Shown here: in pieces, positions 1 through 9,532 of the stretch
Numbering within the stretch: position 1 is the stretch's first letter
Layout of the letters: every line of letters begins with the position of its first letter
Source of the DNA: VRUE01 sp033856275
Lineage (GTDB): Bacteria > Actinomycetota > Thermoleophilia > Solirubrobacterales > 70-9
Reading direction: 5' to 3'
Assembly (NCBI GenBank): GCA_033856275.1
Contig: JAWVFJ010000038.1
Location: 9,533 to 73,532 of the forward strand
Length of the DNA: 64,000 bases
Position numbers and translations under genes: made by a program
Notes under the pieces: model-generated
What the model was told of the DNA's origin: nothing
The model's database searches: none
What the model saw: the letters and a program-made list of their open reading frames with translations, nothing else

Positions 1-112
1 GCGTCATCACGATCCCCACGGCGACGAGGATGATGATCGCGATCGTGTCCTTGCTGCGCCCGCGGGACTGGCGAGAGAGGGAGGAGCGGAAGTGCGACCA
101 GCGGCTCATCAT
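1..112 (-). CDS. MCE-family protein, N-terminus only (runs off window)
   Basis: The window edge cuts this minus-strand gene, leaving about 37 N-terminal residues: a short basic cytoplasmic stretch (MMSRWSHFRSSLSRQSRGR) followed by the start of a hydrophobic segment (TIAIIILVAVGIVM). This is the N-terminal layout of the four MCE proteins upstream. Its ATG overlaps the TGA of the preceding MCE gene in an ATGA arrangement; a second ATG follows immediately. The fifth-MCE assignment is inferred from position, coupling and N-terminal topology, because the MCE domain itself is outside the window. Confidence 0.7.
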   Translation of the reverse strand, partial: MMSRWSHFRSSLSRQSRGRSKDTIAIIILVAVGIVMT

Positions 113-1614
113 TTCACCACCGATGGGCTGGGGGCGCCAACCTGGCCGAGGCCGGCATTGATGTCCGGAACGGGGTTGCTGTCGCAACGCACTTCGGGCT
201 TCTTCGGCGGCCGGCCGCCGAGCTGCGGCTGGGTGCCGAGCGGTTCTGCGATTGTGTGCGCGTAGTCCCGCTTGTCCGTGCTCAGGTTGCCCTTCGGGTT
301 CCTCTGTTCGACCAGGACGTCGCCGCCCCCTGGCTGGACGCGGAGGAACGGCCCGTTACCATCGACGTTCTGGCCCCAGCCGGCGAAATCGGTGAGCGTA
401 TAGAGGAACTCGCGGTAGTTGGGCCCGCCGGTGCTGAACTGGTCTTGAATCGTCTGGTTGCCGGTCGGGACCAGGACCTTGGTCGTGCAGAGGCTGATCC
501 GGTTGAGCTGCGGCAGGGCGACCGCCTTGCCCGCCTGGGCCGCGCCAGCCAGGCCCGGGGTCCCTTCGCGCAGGAGCTTTGCGGTTCCTCCGGCCTCCTT
601 GCCGGAGAGCAGCGGCCGGGCTTGCCTGATCCAGGGACGGCCGGCGCTGATCAGACCTGGCAACTCGGCGACAGCCGGGTTGAGCTCGATCGCCCAGGCC
701 CGCAGCGGCGGTAGCGCCCGGTTGAGGCTGACCAGCGAGCCGTGGAATTCCTTCAGCGTCGGCGCGAGGCGGTGGATCGTGGTCGAGAGGTTGGCCGACT
801 GGGCCGCGAGCGCACCGGTGAAGACGTCGAAGTTGACGATCAACCCCTTCAGGTCTTCCTCGTGCTGCGAGAGCGCGGCAAAGGTGCGACCGGTGCCGGC
901 GATCAGCCGCGAGAGGTCGTGCGGCTGGGTGCCAAGCAGGGCGTTGGTGACCTGGGCGCTGTATTTGCCGGCGTCGCCGCCGTAGCGGAAGCCCCCATTG
1001 AGTCCCTGGGCGCCGCTCTTGCCCTGCACCTCGGGCAGCTGGGTCGCGTCTTCCGCCGCTGTCGGCTTGTGCGTCAGCGCCGTGCCGTAGCTCTCCAGCA
1101 GGTGGCTGAGGTCGGCCCGCACCGGCGCCTGCAGGGCAGTGAGGACTTCGTCGATCTGCACCCAGGTGGAGGTGTGGCTGACCGGGATCGTGTCGTCGCT
1201 GGCCAGCTCCGGCGCGCTCGGGCTCCCGGGAGACAGATCGACGAAGAAGTTGCCCTCGAGGAAGATCCGCGGCCGGATTGCGGCGAAGGCGTCGTCGTGG
1301 ATCGGCCGGCCTTTGCCTTCGACGGTGAAGGTGACGGTCGTCGCGTCGCCATCGCGTTCGGTCGAGATCACGGTGCCGACGTCAACGCCGGCGATACGCA
1401 CGGGCGAGTTGGTGGCGATGTTGACCCCGTTGCTGAAGGTCGCCTTGAGCTCGTAGCCATAGCTGGTGAAGGGCACGTGGCCCGTGAAGGCGAGGTAGGG
1501 ACCGATCGTGAAGACGAGCAGAAAGATCACCGCGATCAGGGCGTTGCTCGGGCGCCACTTGAAGCGACTGTTGGTCGCCCCCGCCCTCGTGTCTCTCTCA
1601 GGTAGCCGGCCCAT
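109..1614 (-). CDS. MCE (MlaD-like) envelope lipid-transport protein
   Basis: A 501-residue protein with one N-terminal membrane helix (about residues 25-45) and an MCE/MlaD domain just after it (about 54-130), recognisable from the VRIAGVDVGTV motif and the strand pattern ending in GNFFVDLSPG. The rest is the long helical region typical of actinobacterial Mce proteins. Known relatives form extracytoplasmic tunnels that carry lipids for an ABC-type importer. The start chosen is the ATG that shares one base with the stop of the upstream MCE gene (TAATG); the frame stays open further upstream but only as an overlap. Which lipid it carries cannot be read from sequence. Confidence 0.88.
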   Translation of the reverse strand: MGRLPERDTRAGATNSRFKWRPSNALIAVIFLLVFTIGPYLAFTGHVPFTSYGYELKATFSNGVNIATNSPVRIAGVDVGTVISTERDGDATTVTFTVEGKGRPIHDDAFAAIRPRIFLEGNFFVDLSPGSPSAPELASDDTIPVSHTSTWVQIDEVLTALQAPVRADLSHLLESYGTALTHKPTAAEDATQLPEVQGKSGAQGLNGGFRYGGDAGKYSAQVTNALLGTQPHDLSRLIAGTGRTFAALSQHEEDLKGLIVNFDVFTGALAAQSANLSTTIHRLAPTLKEFHGSLVSLNRALPPLRAWAIELNPAVAELPGLISAGRPWIRQARPLLSGKEAGGTAKLLREGTPGLAGAAQAGKAVALPQLNRISLCTTKVLVPTGNQTIQDQFSTGGPNYREFLYTLTDFAGWGQNVDGNGPFLRVQPGGGDVLVEQRNPKGNLSTDKRDYAHTIAEPLGTQPQLGGRPPKKPEVRCDSNPVPDINAGLGQVGAPSPSVVK

Positions 1615-3077
1615 TACTTTTCTTTCTTCCCGAGCTGCTTGTCGGACTGTTCGGCGGTCTTGATGCCGTCGTTGCGCGGCGTATTGCCGATCCGGGTCAC
1701 GCCGACTTCGCTTTCGTAACGCTCGTTGCCGGCTTCGCACTCTTTGGGCTGGCCGGGAGCGGCGGTGTTCGGATATGGACTGGAGTGCAAGTGATTTAGA
1801 GGTATGCCCTTATTGGCACCGGGCGGTTCGCCGCCATTGGCGGGCGCGGAGGCCGGACCGGCCTCCGAGTTCACTCCTTCGGGCGGCTGGAAAGCGATCA
1901 CGTTGAGCCAGCTGCCCAGGCCATTGTCTTCGCCAGAAGCGTTGGCAAGGTTGCGGAAGGCGATGCTGAGGTAGTTGCAGGTCGTCTGAGCAGGCGCGAT
2001 GAAGCGGATCGCCGGGGCGAGCACGTTGTTGGTGTCGATCAGGAGGTCGAGACCATTGAAGACGCCGGTCGACTGCTGGAAGGCGAGCAGCGCATCGGCA
2101 GTCGGCGGCAGCTGGGCGTTGAGGCTGGGCGAGCGGTTGAGCGCGGGGATGCCGGCGCGAAGCGCGGCGGCGATCGTCGGCGAAGTTTCGCTAAGTACTC
2201 TTGCCCCGGGCCTCAGCGCGGTGAAGAAACGGCCTGAATCGCGGAGGAAGGGCCGCAGGGCCGGCAGGTCGGCCGTAACCGTGTCGAGGGTTTCCGGTCC
2301 CTTGGAGATCGTTTCCTGGATGAAGGGGCGCGATACGCGGGCGAAAGCGGCGAAGGTGCGGTCGAGGGCGGCGAACATGCTGGCCTGTTCCTCGGCCACC
2401 GGCGCCACGGTCGCCGAGAGCGCCTCGAGGGCACGCCAGAACTCGCCGAAGCCGGTGCTCGGCGCGACGAGGTCCGCCAGCGTCGGCTCGCTGCTTTCGG
2501 CCAGCATGCGCAGGGCGACGAAGGCGTTGTTGATCTGCGGCCCGCGGCCCGCCAGCGCGTTGCCGAAGCCAGCCAGGTTGCGCTGGATCGCCTTGCGGGT
2601 CCGTTCGTCGAACATGTCGAAGAACTGGTCGATGTCGACCGGTTCGGGCCGCGCCGCCTTGGCCGGGATCGTTTCGCCCGCTGCGAAGCCCTGCTTCGAG
2701 TCGCCCGGAACGATCTGGAGGTACTTGAGGCCGAGCGGCGATTTCGGCCGGATGATCATCGTCGAGTTGGCCGGCAGCGGCTCGACGTTCTTGTCGAGGC
2801 TGAGGCTGAGTTCGGCGGATACTTTGCCGCCGGCTTCCTGTACCGGCACCACCGACTTGACGACGCCAACACGAGCGCCGCCAATCCGCACCTCGTTGCC
2901 CTTGACCAGGGCGTTGGCGTTGGGCACGCGGGCCTTGAGGTTGTAGGTGGAGACGAAGGGCAGGCCGTTGTTGGCGTTATAGGCGAGGAAGACGGCGACC
3001 ATCACGACCAGCACGGTCACCGCCCCGACGATCACCGGGCTGCTCGCCACCCCCTGTATGCCGCTGCGGTTTCTCAT
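1614..3077 (-). CDS. MCE (MlaD-like) envelope lipid-transport protein
   Basis: A 487-residue MCE protein. A membrane helix spans about residues 13-33, followed by an MCE domain (about 42-120) containing VRIGGARVGVV and LGLKYLQIVPG. The rest is predicted helical, and the tail is rich in Gly, Pro, Asn and charged residues and ends in KKEK. Its start overlaps the end of the previous MCE gene by four bases, so the genes are translationally coupled. A Cys pair near residues 370 and 450 could form a disulfide outside the membrane. It is probably one subunit of a hetero-oligomeric MCE tunnel with its neighbours. Confidence 0.88.
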   Translation of the reverse strand: MRNRSGIQGVASSPVIVGAVTVLVVMVAVFLAYNANNGLPFVSTYNLKARVPNANALVKGNEVRIGGARVGVVKSVVPVQEAGGKVSAELSLSLDKNVEPLPANSTMIIRPKSPLGLKYLQIVPGDSKQGFAAGETIPAKAARPEPVDIDQFFDMFDERTRKAIQRNLAGFGNALAGRGPQINNAFVALRMLAESSEPTLADLVAPSTGFGEFWRALEALSATVAPVAEEQASMFAALDRTFAAFARVSRPFIQETISKGPETLDTVTADLPALRPFLRDSGRFFTALRPGARVLSETSPTIAAALRAGIPALNRSPSLNAQLPPTADALLAFQQSTGVFNGLDLLIDTNNVLAPAIRFIAPAQTTCNYLSIAFRNLANASGEDNGLGSWLNVIAFQPPEGVNSEAGPASAPANGGEPPGANKGIPLNHLHSSPYPNTAAPGQPKECEAGNERYESEVGVTRIGNTPRNDGIKTAEQSDKQLGKKEK

Positions 3078-4597
3078 GGGCCGAGGAGGTAGTCGAGGAG
3101 AGCACGTTGCCGTGGCGCCGGCAGGGCGCCATTCGCTTCAAGCTGGCGGCCCTGGGAGATTTCGGGCGCTTCCGGCGTGGTCGGAGCGGCGGGAGCGAGC
3201 GTCGAGTTGGGGGCACCCGGCCGAGCCAGTGTGGCGCCGGCTTCCCCTGCTTCCCGTGCTTCCTGTTCTTCGAGAAGGGAATTGAGGGCGGCGCCGGTCA
3301 ATGCGGAGCTCCCCGCATTGGGGCCAGTGAACTTGGCCGAACACCCGCTTTCTTCAAGCTCGTATTCGAGACAGTTGGTGAGCGTCGTCAGAAGGCGGGT
3401 GAAATGGCCATACTTGTCAAAGCCATTAGACGTGGCGGCACCGTTGTAGATCAGGTCGACGAGGCCGTCGAAGCCTTTCGTTTCCTTGGTACTGGCGAAG
3501 AACTTGGCGAGATTCGTCGTCGGGCTGACGCCGGTGCGGGCCAGCGCGCTCGTCTTGCGCACGATCGGGTCGGCCGCCCGCAGCGTCGGGCCCGCTTCTT
3601 CCCCGGTCGCGCCGAGCGACTTCAGCGCCACCGTCGAGGCTGCCGAGAACGGCGTCAACAGGCGGGTCGCTTCGGTGAACCCGGGCGCGGCCTTGCCGAG
3701 AGCCGAGAAAGTGGGCGTCGCTGCGTCGGAGAAGCCCTGCAGGCTGTGCATCGTGAGGCGGAACTCACGCAGGAAGGCGGGGAACTTCTGCAGTGAGGCT
3801 TCCAGGTCCGCGCCGCGTTCGGTAGTGGCCTGCGCGGCGGCGCCCGAGTTGGTGAAGAAGCCGGCGACGTGGGCGCGTTCGCGCGAGAGCGGCCCGAGGA
3901 TCTGTTCGGAGTCAGCCGCCAGCTGAGTCAGCTGGTCGCGCTGGGCGTTGAGGATGCCGAGCAGGCGGTCGACGTCACGCAGCGCCGGGTTGGCGCGCTT
4001 GACGGCCGCTTCTATGTCAGCGCCGCGCCCGGCCAGGCCAGCACCAAGTTCGTTGAAGATCAGGCGGAAGCGCTGGGCGTAGGGCAGTTTGTTGATGTCG
4101 TTGATCAGATCCGGGTCGACGCTGGTGCTGTTGTTCTCCAGTGGCAGCAGCAGCTGTCCGGCACCGGGCTGGCCGCCGGGGATTTCCTTCAGCGCCGGCG
4201 CCGGTGGCGAGCCCGGCGCGCGCGGAATGGTCGGCCGGCAGTCGACGAACTTCTCACCGATCAGCGACTGCGGGCGGATCAGGCAGCCGGCGTCGCTGCG
4301 GAAGTCCTGGAAACCGGGATCGGTGATCTTCATCACGATCACAGCCTTGCCGTCGAGCGCCTGTTCCTTGCCGCCTTCGTAGCTGTCGATCTCGCCCGGC
4401 AGGGTAACGCCGACCGACTCGATTTCGCCGACGTTGGCTCCGGCAATTCGTACCTGCTCGCCTTTGACCATGAAGCCGCCGTTGTCGAAGATCGCGCGCA
4501 CGACGTAGCCACTGCTGCCGCCGCCGCCCGAGGAGATCAGCACGATCGCCACTATCACCGCCGCGACAAGCGCACCTATGGCGATTGCCCGCCTCAT
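3074..4597 (-). CDS. MCE (MlaD-like) envelope lipid-transport protein
   Basis: A 507-residue MCE protein. The ATG at 4597 (MRRAIAIGAL) is preferred because it overlaps the preceding stop by four bases (ATGA) and places a single helix at about residues 4-22; an in-frame start 30 bases upstream would lie inside the neighbour. The MCE domain follows (VRIAGANVGEIESVGV), with an insertion rich in charged residues before the RPQSLIGEKFVDCRP strand. The C-terminal third is rich in Ala, Pro and Glu. The function is inferred from the family: lipid-binding component of an Mce import system. Confidence 0.87.
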   Translation of the reverse strand: MRRAIAIGALVAAVIVAIVLISSGGGGSSGYVVRAIFDNGGFMVKGEQVRIAGANVGEIESVGVTLPGEIDSYEGGKEQALDGKAVIVMKITDPGFQDFRSDAGCLIRPQSLIGEKFVDCRPTIPRAPGSPPAPALKEIPGGQPGAGQLLLPLENNSTSVDPDLINDINKLPYAQRFRLIFNELGAGLAGRGADIEAAVKRANPALRDVDRLLGILNAQRDQLTQLAADSEQILGPLSRERAHVAGFFTNSGAAAQATTERGADLEASLQKFPAFLREFRLTMHSLQGFSDAATPTFSALGKAAPGFTEATRLLTPFSAASTVALKSLGATGEEAGPTLRAADPIVRKTSALARTGVSPTTNLAKFFASTKETKGFDGLVDLIYNGAATSNGFDKYGHFTRLLTTLTNCLEYELEESGCSAKFTGPNAGSSALTGAALNSLLEEQEAREAGEAGATLARPGAPNSTLAPAAPTTPEAPEISQGRQLEANGALPAPRQRALLDYLLGP

Positions 4598-6006
4598 GGG
4601 CCGGGTGGCGCGTCGGCCGGGTTGCACTCGGCGGTGGTCACGCCGGAGCCGCTGTGGGGCGGTTCGACGAAGGGGCTAGAGCCATCGCCAGCCGGCTGGC
4701 TGGCGCCGCCGGGGCAGGGACGTTTGACGGCGGCCGAGGAACCGAGCGCGCCGTACTGTTCGGAGGGTTTGATTGCTTCCAGAGCGCGGCTGCCACTGTT
4801 GTACTTGAAGAGATTGAGGTCGCTGACGCTGCTGCGGATGTAGTGGCCGTTGCCGTCGTAGGGCGCGCTGACCTGGCCCAGCCGGGCGAAGCCGTTGAAA
4901 AGATCCGGCGTGTAGGCGCGGATGAAGTTGAGGTTGGGCTGGAAGGCGGCGATCGCTTCTTCAGAATGAGGAAACGCCTTCGAGGCGCGCTGTTGCACCG
5001 CGGGCAGCGTGCCCAGCAATTCGGCCGTGTCGTTGGCGAAGCCCTTGCGCCGCACGGTGAGGCGCAGGTTCTTGAAGACGGGGACCGCCTTGGAGAGGAT
5101 CGGGCGCAGTTCGCCGAGGAAGGGAGCGAGTTCCTTGGTCGCCGTCCGCGAGGTGTTGATCAGCGGTTCGACGTCATCGAGAGCCGCGCGCAGATTGACG
5201 AAGGTCGTGTTGGCCTGGCGGAAGGTGGGAGGCAGCAGGCTCAGGCTGGTGCTGAGGGCGGCGTTCTGGCTGGCGATCGCGCCGAAGGCCGCGTTGGCGT
5301 TGCCGATCGCACTGGAGAGCTCTTCGCCGCGTTCGGAGACGGCCGTGCCGAGCCTGCTCGAGCTGACCAGGAAACGAGCGAGGAGCTTTTCGTCGGCGTT
5401 TAGGTCGTGCGCGAAGGCGCCGGCCCGGTTGAAGCCGACGCCGATGTATTTGAAGGTGTCGTTGGCGGAGCCGTCCTTGCCGCGACCGGCGTACCACTGC
5501 GAGTTGCCCTTGATGAACTGGGCGAGCCCGCGCCGCACCGGAGCCGGGAAGGTATTGAAGAGCTGGTCGATGTCGATCGGCGTCGTGGTCGAGGCGAGGC
5601 CGAGGGTGGCGTCGTTGCCAAGCGCCGGGTTGCTATTGGGCCCAGGGCTGATTGAGACGTAATGGTTGGCGACGCCGGAAAGCGAGGTGGCGCGGATCGT
5701 CGCGGTCGTGCCCTCGTGCAGTTCCTGGCTGACGCTGACCACGACCTTGGCCAGGTTGTCTTCGGTCAGCTCGATGCTTTCGACCGAACCGACCGGCTGG
5801 CCGCCGATCAGCACCTGGTTGTCGGGCACCAGCTGGCTGGCGTTCTGGAAGAGGAGGTTGTACTTGTGTTCGCCGTTGCCATTGAAGATCGCGTAGCCGA
5901 GCGCGATCACGGCGATTCCCAGAACCGCGATCACGGCGATTCGGGCAGGGGTGACCCCCCGGCTTTGCGCCGAGCTCTTGTCCTCGCCTGATGGGTTGGC
6001 AGCCAC
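4594..6006 (-). CDS. MCE (MlaD-like) envelope lipid-transport protein, first of the run
   Basis: A 470-residue MCE protein and the promoter-proximal member of the run. It has a short polar N-terminus, a membrane helix at about residues 22-40 and an MCE domain at about 47-122 (VLIGGQPVGSVESIEL, SGVANHYVSISPG). The tail ends in a Pro/Gly-rich stretch with two cysteines. It lies 132 bp downstream of the MMPL gene on the same strand, so it may have its own promoter or be read through. No YrbE permease is visible upstream, unlike mycobacterial mce operons. Confidence 0.87.
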   Translation of the reverse strand: MAANPSGEDKSSAQSRGVTPARIAVIAVLGIAVIALGYAIFNGNGEHKYNLLFQNASQLVPDNQVLIGGQPVGSVESIELTEDNLAKVVVSVSQELHEGTTATIRATSLSGVANHYVSISPGPNSNPALGNDATLGLASTTTPIDIDQLFNTFPAPVRRGLAQFIKGNSQWYAGRGKDGSANDTFKYIGVGFNRAGAFAHDLNADEKLLARFLVSSSRLGTAVSERGEELSSAIGNANAAFGAIASQNAALSTSLSLLPPTFRQANTTFVNLRAALDDVEPLINTSRTATKELAPFLGELRPILSKAVPVFKNLRLTVRRKGFANDTAELLGTLPAVQQRASKAFPHSEEAIAAFQPNLNFIRAYTPDLFNGFARLGQVSAPYDGNGHYIRSSVSDLNLFKYNSGSRALEAIKPSEQYGALGSSAAVKRPCPGGASQPAGDGSSPFVEPPHSGSGVTTAECNPADAPPGP

Positions 6007-6138
6007 GGATCGTCGCTTGCGGTTCCCCGGCCTCCGATCCGGTGGAACGGCCGCAGAATCGTATCCGAGCGACCCGCCGCCACCGTCGCGCCGAGCAGGG
6101 ACTTAACTGGAATTCAACGCGCTATTGACGGTCGACAC
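6007..6138. other. Gap between MMPL and first MCE gene
   Basis: A 132-bp stretch without a gene. On the minus strand it holds a moderately AT-richer patch near 6100-6125 (TTGAATTCCAGTTAAG) that could be part of a promoter for the MCE genes, but spacing to a convincing -10/-35 pair is poor. I see no hairpin with a T-tract. Confidence 0.3.
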
Positions 6139-9100
6139 TCAGACGTTGAGACGCGGCAGGACCCGCTCCAGCGAGCGCGGCAGCCACCAGACCTTGTCCC
6201 CGACCAGCAGCATCAGCGCCGGCAACAGGACGATGCGCACGACGGTGGCGTCAAGGATGACCGCGACGGTCAGGCCGACTCCGAGCTGGCTGACGGTCGC
6301 GATCGGCGCGCCGGCGAAGGCGATGAAGACCGCCATCATGATCACCGCGGCGCCGGTGATCACCCGCGCCGTCTTCTCCAGCCCGAACTCAATCGCGGCG
6401 GCGTTGTCGCCGTATTTGTCGTAGTGCTCGCGCATGCGCACCAGCAGGAAGACCGCGTAGTCGATCGAGAGCCCAAAGACGACGCCGAAGATCATCACCG
6501 TCCCGACCGCGTCGACGTAGGTTCGGCCCCCGAGCGGGTAGCCGTCGGGGACATTGGTCAACAGCATCAGCACGCCGAAGGCGACGCCGACCGACGCCAT
6601 GTTGAGCCCGATCGCGATCGCGGCAAGCGGCAGCGACCGCAGGACGAGGACGAGGACGAGGAAGGTCGCCAGGGTGATCGCGGCGATCACCACCGGGATG
6701 CGGTCCCTGGTGACGCGGCTGAAGGTGTTGAGCGTCGCCGGGCTGCCGGCGACGCCGGTCTTCAGATTCGCTTCCTTGCCCAGGGCGGACGCGTCTTCGT
6801 CGAGGCGCTTGTTAAGGGCGATCGAGCCTGGTGTGTTGAGCGGGTCATCCGGGATCACCAGCAGGGTGGCCGCCTGGCCGCCGTGCTTCAGGTCGACCGC
6901 TTCGGAAGCGCGTTCGTGCAGGCGGCCCTGGGTACCGTCGAGGGCGGAGAGGACGAAGTAGCCAGAGTCGAAGATCCCGGGCGTGACCTTGCGTATGTTG
7001 TCGACACGGCGGTTGATGGATTCGCTCTGGGATTGCACCCGCACCGCAATCCGCCGGGCACCGCTCTGAACCGGATAGGAGCGGGAATAGAATTCGCCAA
7101 GTCGTTGTTCGAGCTGGGTCGTGCCGCCGGTGAGGCGGGCCAGGCCGGAGACCAGTTCTTCAGCGCCCGCCTGGAACGTGCCGAGCTGTCCGAGTTCCTT
7201 CGTGGCTTCGCGGTCGAGTTTGGCTGTGCCGGCCGCGAGTTTCTTGCTGCCTGTTTTGATCGTGTTCAGTCCGTCGTAGAGCCGTTTCGAAGCGGCGGCC
7301 AGTTCTTTCATCTGGACGAGCGTGCTTTCGATCCAGAGCTTGATTTCCCGGGCTTCGTGGGCGTCCTGGTCGAGGCTTTCCTGCAGCAAGCCCAGTTCGC
7401 CGGGCAGTATCGCGGTTGTGCTCGAAGCCTGGCGGAGGGCGTCCAGGGCCGCGGCATAGTTCGGGTCGGACTTACCGACGGTCATGCCTTCGACCTGCTG
7501 CAGCGCAGCTTTCACTTTTTCGTCGCTGGCCTGAGCGCTGGCCTGGATCTGCGGGACGGTGGCGGTCGAGGCTTTGTCGAGCGAGCGCTGCAGTCTCTTC
7601 GAGCGCGGCAGCCCGTTGGCGTTGAAGTTGGGGATCAGGTCGTGGCTGCCGAACTTGATCTGCAGGGCGCCTAGGGCCGCTTTTTCGTTCGCTTTGGCCA
7701 GTTCCTTGTTCCCTTTCGCCACTTCGTCGATGGCGTCAATCGCTTCTTGACTGCCGGCGGCTGCTTGGCCGATGCCGCCGGCGATCTGGATTGCGCCTTC
7801 TTCGGCCTTGCCGGAGCCTTCGGCCAAGAGGGCCGCGCCAAAGGTCGCCCGTGAGAGGCCGCCCCGGATCGCCGCGACGCCATTCGCGATGCGCTCCATG
7901 CCAGTGCCGAGCCTGGTCAGGTTTGACAGCGGCCCGACTTTGTCGTTTGAGGCGAGAATGCCCGCGAGGCCTTTCTGCAGCGGTTTCACCGCGCGCGACA
8001 CCTGGGCCGGGCCGACCACGCTCTGCACGCCCGGCGTGCGGGCAATGCGGCGCTGCCAGCGACTCAGCGCCGCGAGGTTGTCGTCTTCGGTGATCGTCCC
8101 CGTCCGAGTTACGGCGACGATTTCGAAGGGGGCTTCGAAACCGCCCCCCGCCGAGCTTTGGATCAGTTCGGCGTCCTTGCGTGCCGAGCTGTCCTTTGGC
8201 AACTGCCCGATGCTGAAGGGACCAGTTTTCAGCGCTAGTGCCGGTGCGGCGAGCAAGAGCACGACGGCGCCGATCGCGATCGACACCGGCACGGGCCGCT
8301 TCAGGGCCGCGGAAACGATCGTCATCAATCGCGAGCGCTCGCCATTCGGGACCGGTCCGATCCGCCAGCGGTCGATGTTGGCGCCAGCCAGGACCAGGAC
8401 CGGTGGCCCCAGCAGGGTGGCGACGAGGACGGTCAACAAAACGACCAGGGCGAGGGTCCCGGCGAGGGAGGCGAGCAGGGCGCCGGGCACGACGAAGAGC
8501 GCCACGACCATCGAGAGGATCAGAGTGCTACCGGCGAAAACCGTCGTTCGCCCAGCTGTGCGGCGGGTCTCCCAGGCAGCGTCCACCGGATCGGCGCCTT
8601 TCGCCAGCTCCTCGCGAAAGCGAGATACCAGCAGCAGGGCATAGTCGACCCCGAGCGCCAGGCCCATCATCGAGCAGACCACGAGGGCGAGAGCGCTGAC
8701 TTCGAAGAAATGGGTCAGGATCGAGAGCAGGCCGCGGGACGTGAGCACCGCGATCGCACCAAATCCGAGCGGGATCGCGGCGGCAATAGGGGAGCGGAAG
8801 ACGAGCAGGAGGACGATCAGGAGGATCGGCAGGGCGATCAGCTCGGCACGCTCGGTGCTGGAGATCGATTCGTCCTCGATCGACCTCGAAAGCGTGGCGA
8901 AACCGGTCTCCGTGCCGCGCACCGGGGCGTGGATCTTCTCTTCCAGGGTGCGGTTGAGCAACGGCACCTTGTCGTCAACCGCCGCGTTGGAGTCGACGTG
9001 GAAGTTGACAAGGATGAAGGCGCGGCGCGGCTTCGGACGCAGCCGGCCCACGGCGCCGCTATCCCAGGGTGAGAGCGTCGTCACCTTCGGGTCCTCGCGG

Positions 9101-9342
9101 AGCACGCGGATCAGCTCGGGGCCCTGCCGGTCGATCGCGGCGGGCGGGCCCTGCAGGAACACCACGAAGGGAGCCGAGTCGCCGAAGTACCTGCTCAGCA
9201 TCCCGTTGGCCCTGTGGACCGAGGTGCCGCTGATGTCGATCGTGCTCGGGCTGAGCCGGTCTTCGAGGCTGAAGCCAAAGGAGGCGAGCGCCGCAATCAG
9301 CAGGGCGGCGACCGCCAGCGCGCGGCGTGGATGGCGCAGCAT
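6139..9342 (-). CDS. MMPL/RND-superfamily membrane transporter
   Basis: About 1067 residues with typical MMPL architecture: an N-terminal helix (ALAVAALLIAAL), a periplasmic loop, a five-helix block, a second very long periplasmic region rich in helical repeats (about residues 390-770), and a second block containing VFGLSIDYAVFLLVRMREHY. The first block has the equivalent GLALGVDYALLLVSRFREE motif; the acidic residues in these helices are the usual proton-relay positions. Relatives export lipids or lipid-linked molecules with proton-motive force. The ATG at 9342 is chosen because it falls just before the first helix; GTG codons near 9411 are possible. Its position before the MCE genes suggests a shared role in envelope lipid traffic. 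Confidence 0.88.
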   Translation of the reverse strand: MLRHPRRALAVAALLIAALASFGFSLEDRLSPSTIDISGTSVHRANGMLSRYFGDSAPFVVFLQGPPAAIDRQGPELIRVLREDPKVTTLSPWDSGAVGRLRPKPRRAFILVNFHVDSNAAVDDKVPLLNRTLEEKIHAPVRGTETGFATLSRSIEDESISSTERAELIALPILLIVLLLVFRSPIAAAIPLGFGAIAVLTSRGLLSILTHFFEVSALALVVCSMMGLALGVDYALLLVSRFREELAKGADPVDAAWETRRTAGRTTVFAGSTLILSMVVALFVVPGALLASLAGTLALVVLLTVLVATLLGPPVLVLAGANIDRWRIGPVPNGERSRLMTIVSAALKRPVPVSIAIGAVVLLLAAPALALKTGPFSIGQLPKDSSARKDAELIQSSAGGGFEAPFEIVAVTRTGTITEDDNLAALSRWQRRIARTPGVQSVVGPAQVSRAVKPLQKGLAGILASNDKVGPLSNLTRLGTGMERIANGVAAIRGGLSRATFGAALLAEGSGKAEEGAIQIAGGIGQAAAGSQEAIDAIDEVAKGNKELAKANEKAALGALQIKFGSHDLIPNFNANGLPRSKRLQRSLDKASTATVPQIQASAQASDEKVKAALQQVEGMTVGKSDPNYAAALDALRQASSTTAILPGELGLLQESLDQDAHEAREIKLWIESTLVQMKELAAASKRLYDGLNTIKTGSKKLAAGTAKLDREATKELGQLGTFQAGAEELVSGLARLTGGTTQLEQRLGEFYSRSYPVQSGARRIAVRVQSQSESINRRVDNIRKVTPGIFDSGYFVLSALDGTQGRLHERASEAVDLKHGGQAATLLVIPDDPLNTPGSIALNKRLDEDASALGKEANLKTGVAGSPATLNTFSRVTRDRIPVVIAAITLATFLVLVLVLRSLPLAAIAIGLNMASVGVAFGVLMLLTNVPDGYPLGGRTYVDAVGTVMIFGVVFGLSIDYAVFLLVRMREHYDKYGDNAAAIEFGLEKTARVITGAAVIMMAVFIAFAGAPIATVSQLGVGLTVAVILDATVVRIVLLPALMLLVGDKVWWLPRSLERVLPRLNV

Positions 9343-9418
9343 CAGTGGCGGGCGCTTCTCGTCCTCCCGCTTAGCGCGCGGATCATCGTCCCGCCCCCTG
9401 CTCCTCCTCACAGGCACG

Positions 9419-9475
9419 AACACAGTTTGGCGGTCCGGGCGGCCGAGGGGGGCGAATGTTGCAGAAGACTGTGTT
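9419..9475. promoter_or_regulatory. Spaced inverted repeat in MMPL/secreted-protein divergent region
   Basis: The perfect 8-bp arms AACACAGT (9419-9426) and ACTGTGTT (9468-9475) sit in the roughly 190-bp region between the divergently read MMPL gene and the secreted-protein gene. They could be half-sites for a regulator acting on both genes. The rest of the region shows no clear -10/-35 pair. This is a pattern seen in sequence only. Confidence 0.3.
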
Positions 9476-9532
9476 AAGGATCGACTCGGCAGCCGGCTTG
9501 AACCACGCGCTAGCCTGCTTCTGGAGGAGAAC

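Noticed and set aside
6139..9342. MMPL protein as part of a secondary-metabolite export cluster
   Set aside because: No biosynthetic enzymes are nearby; the context is MCE lipid transport.
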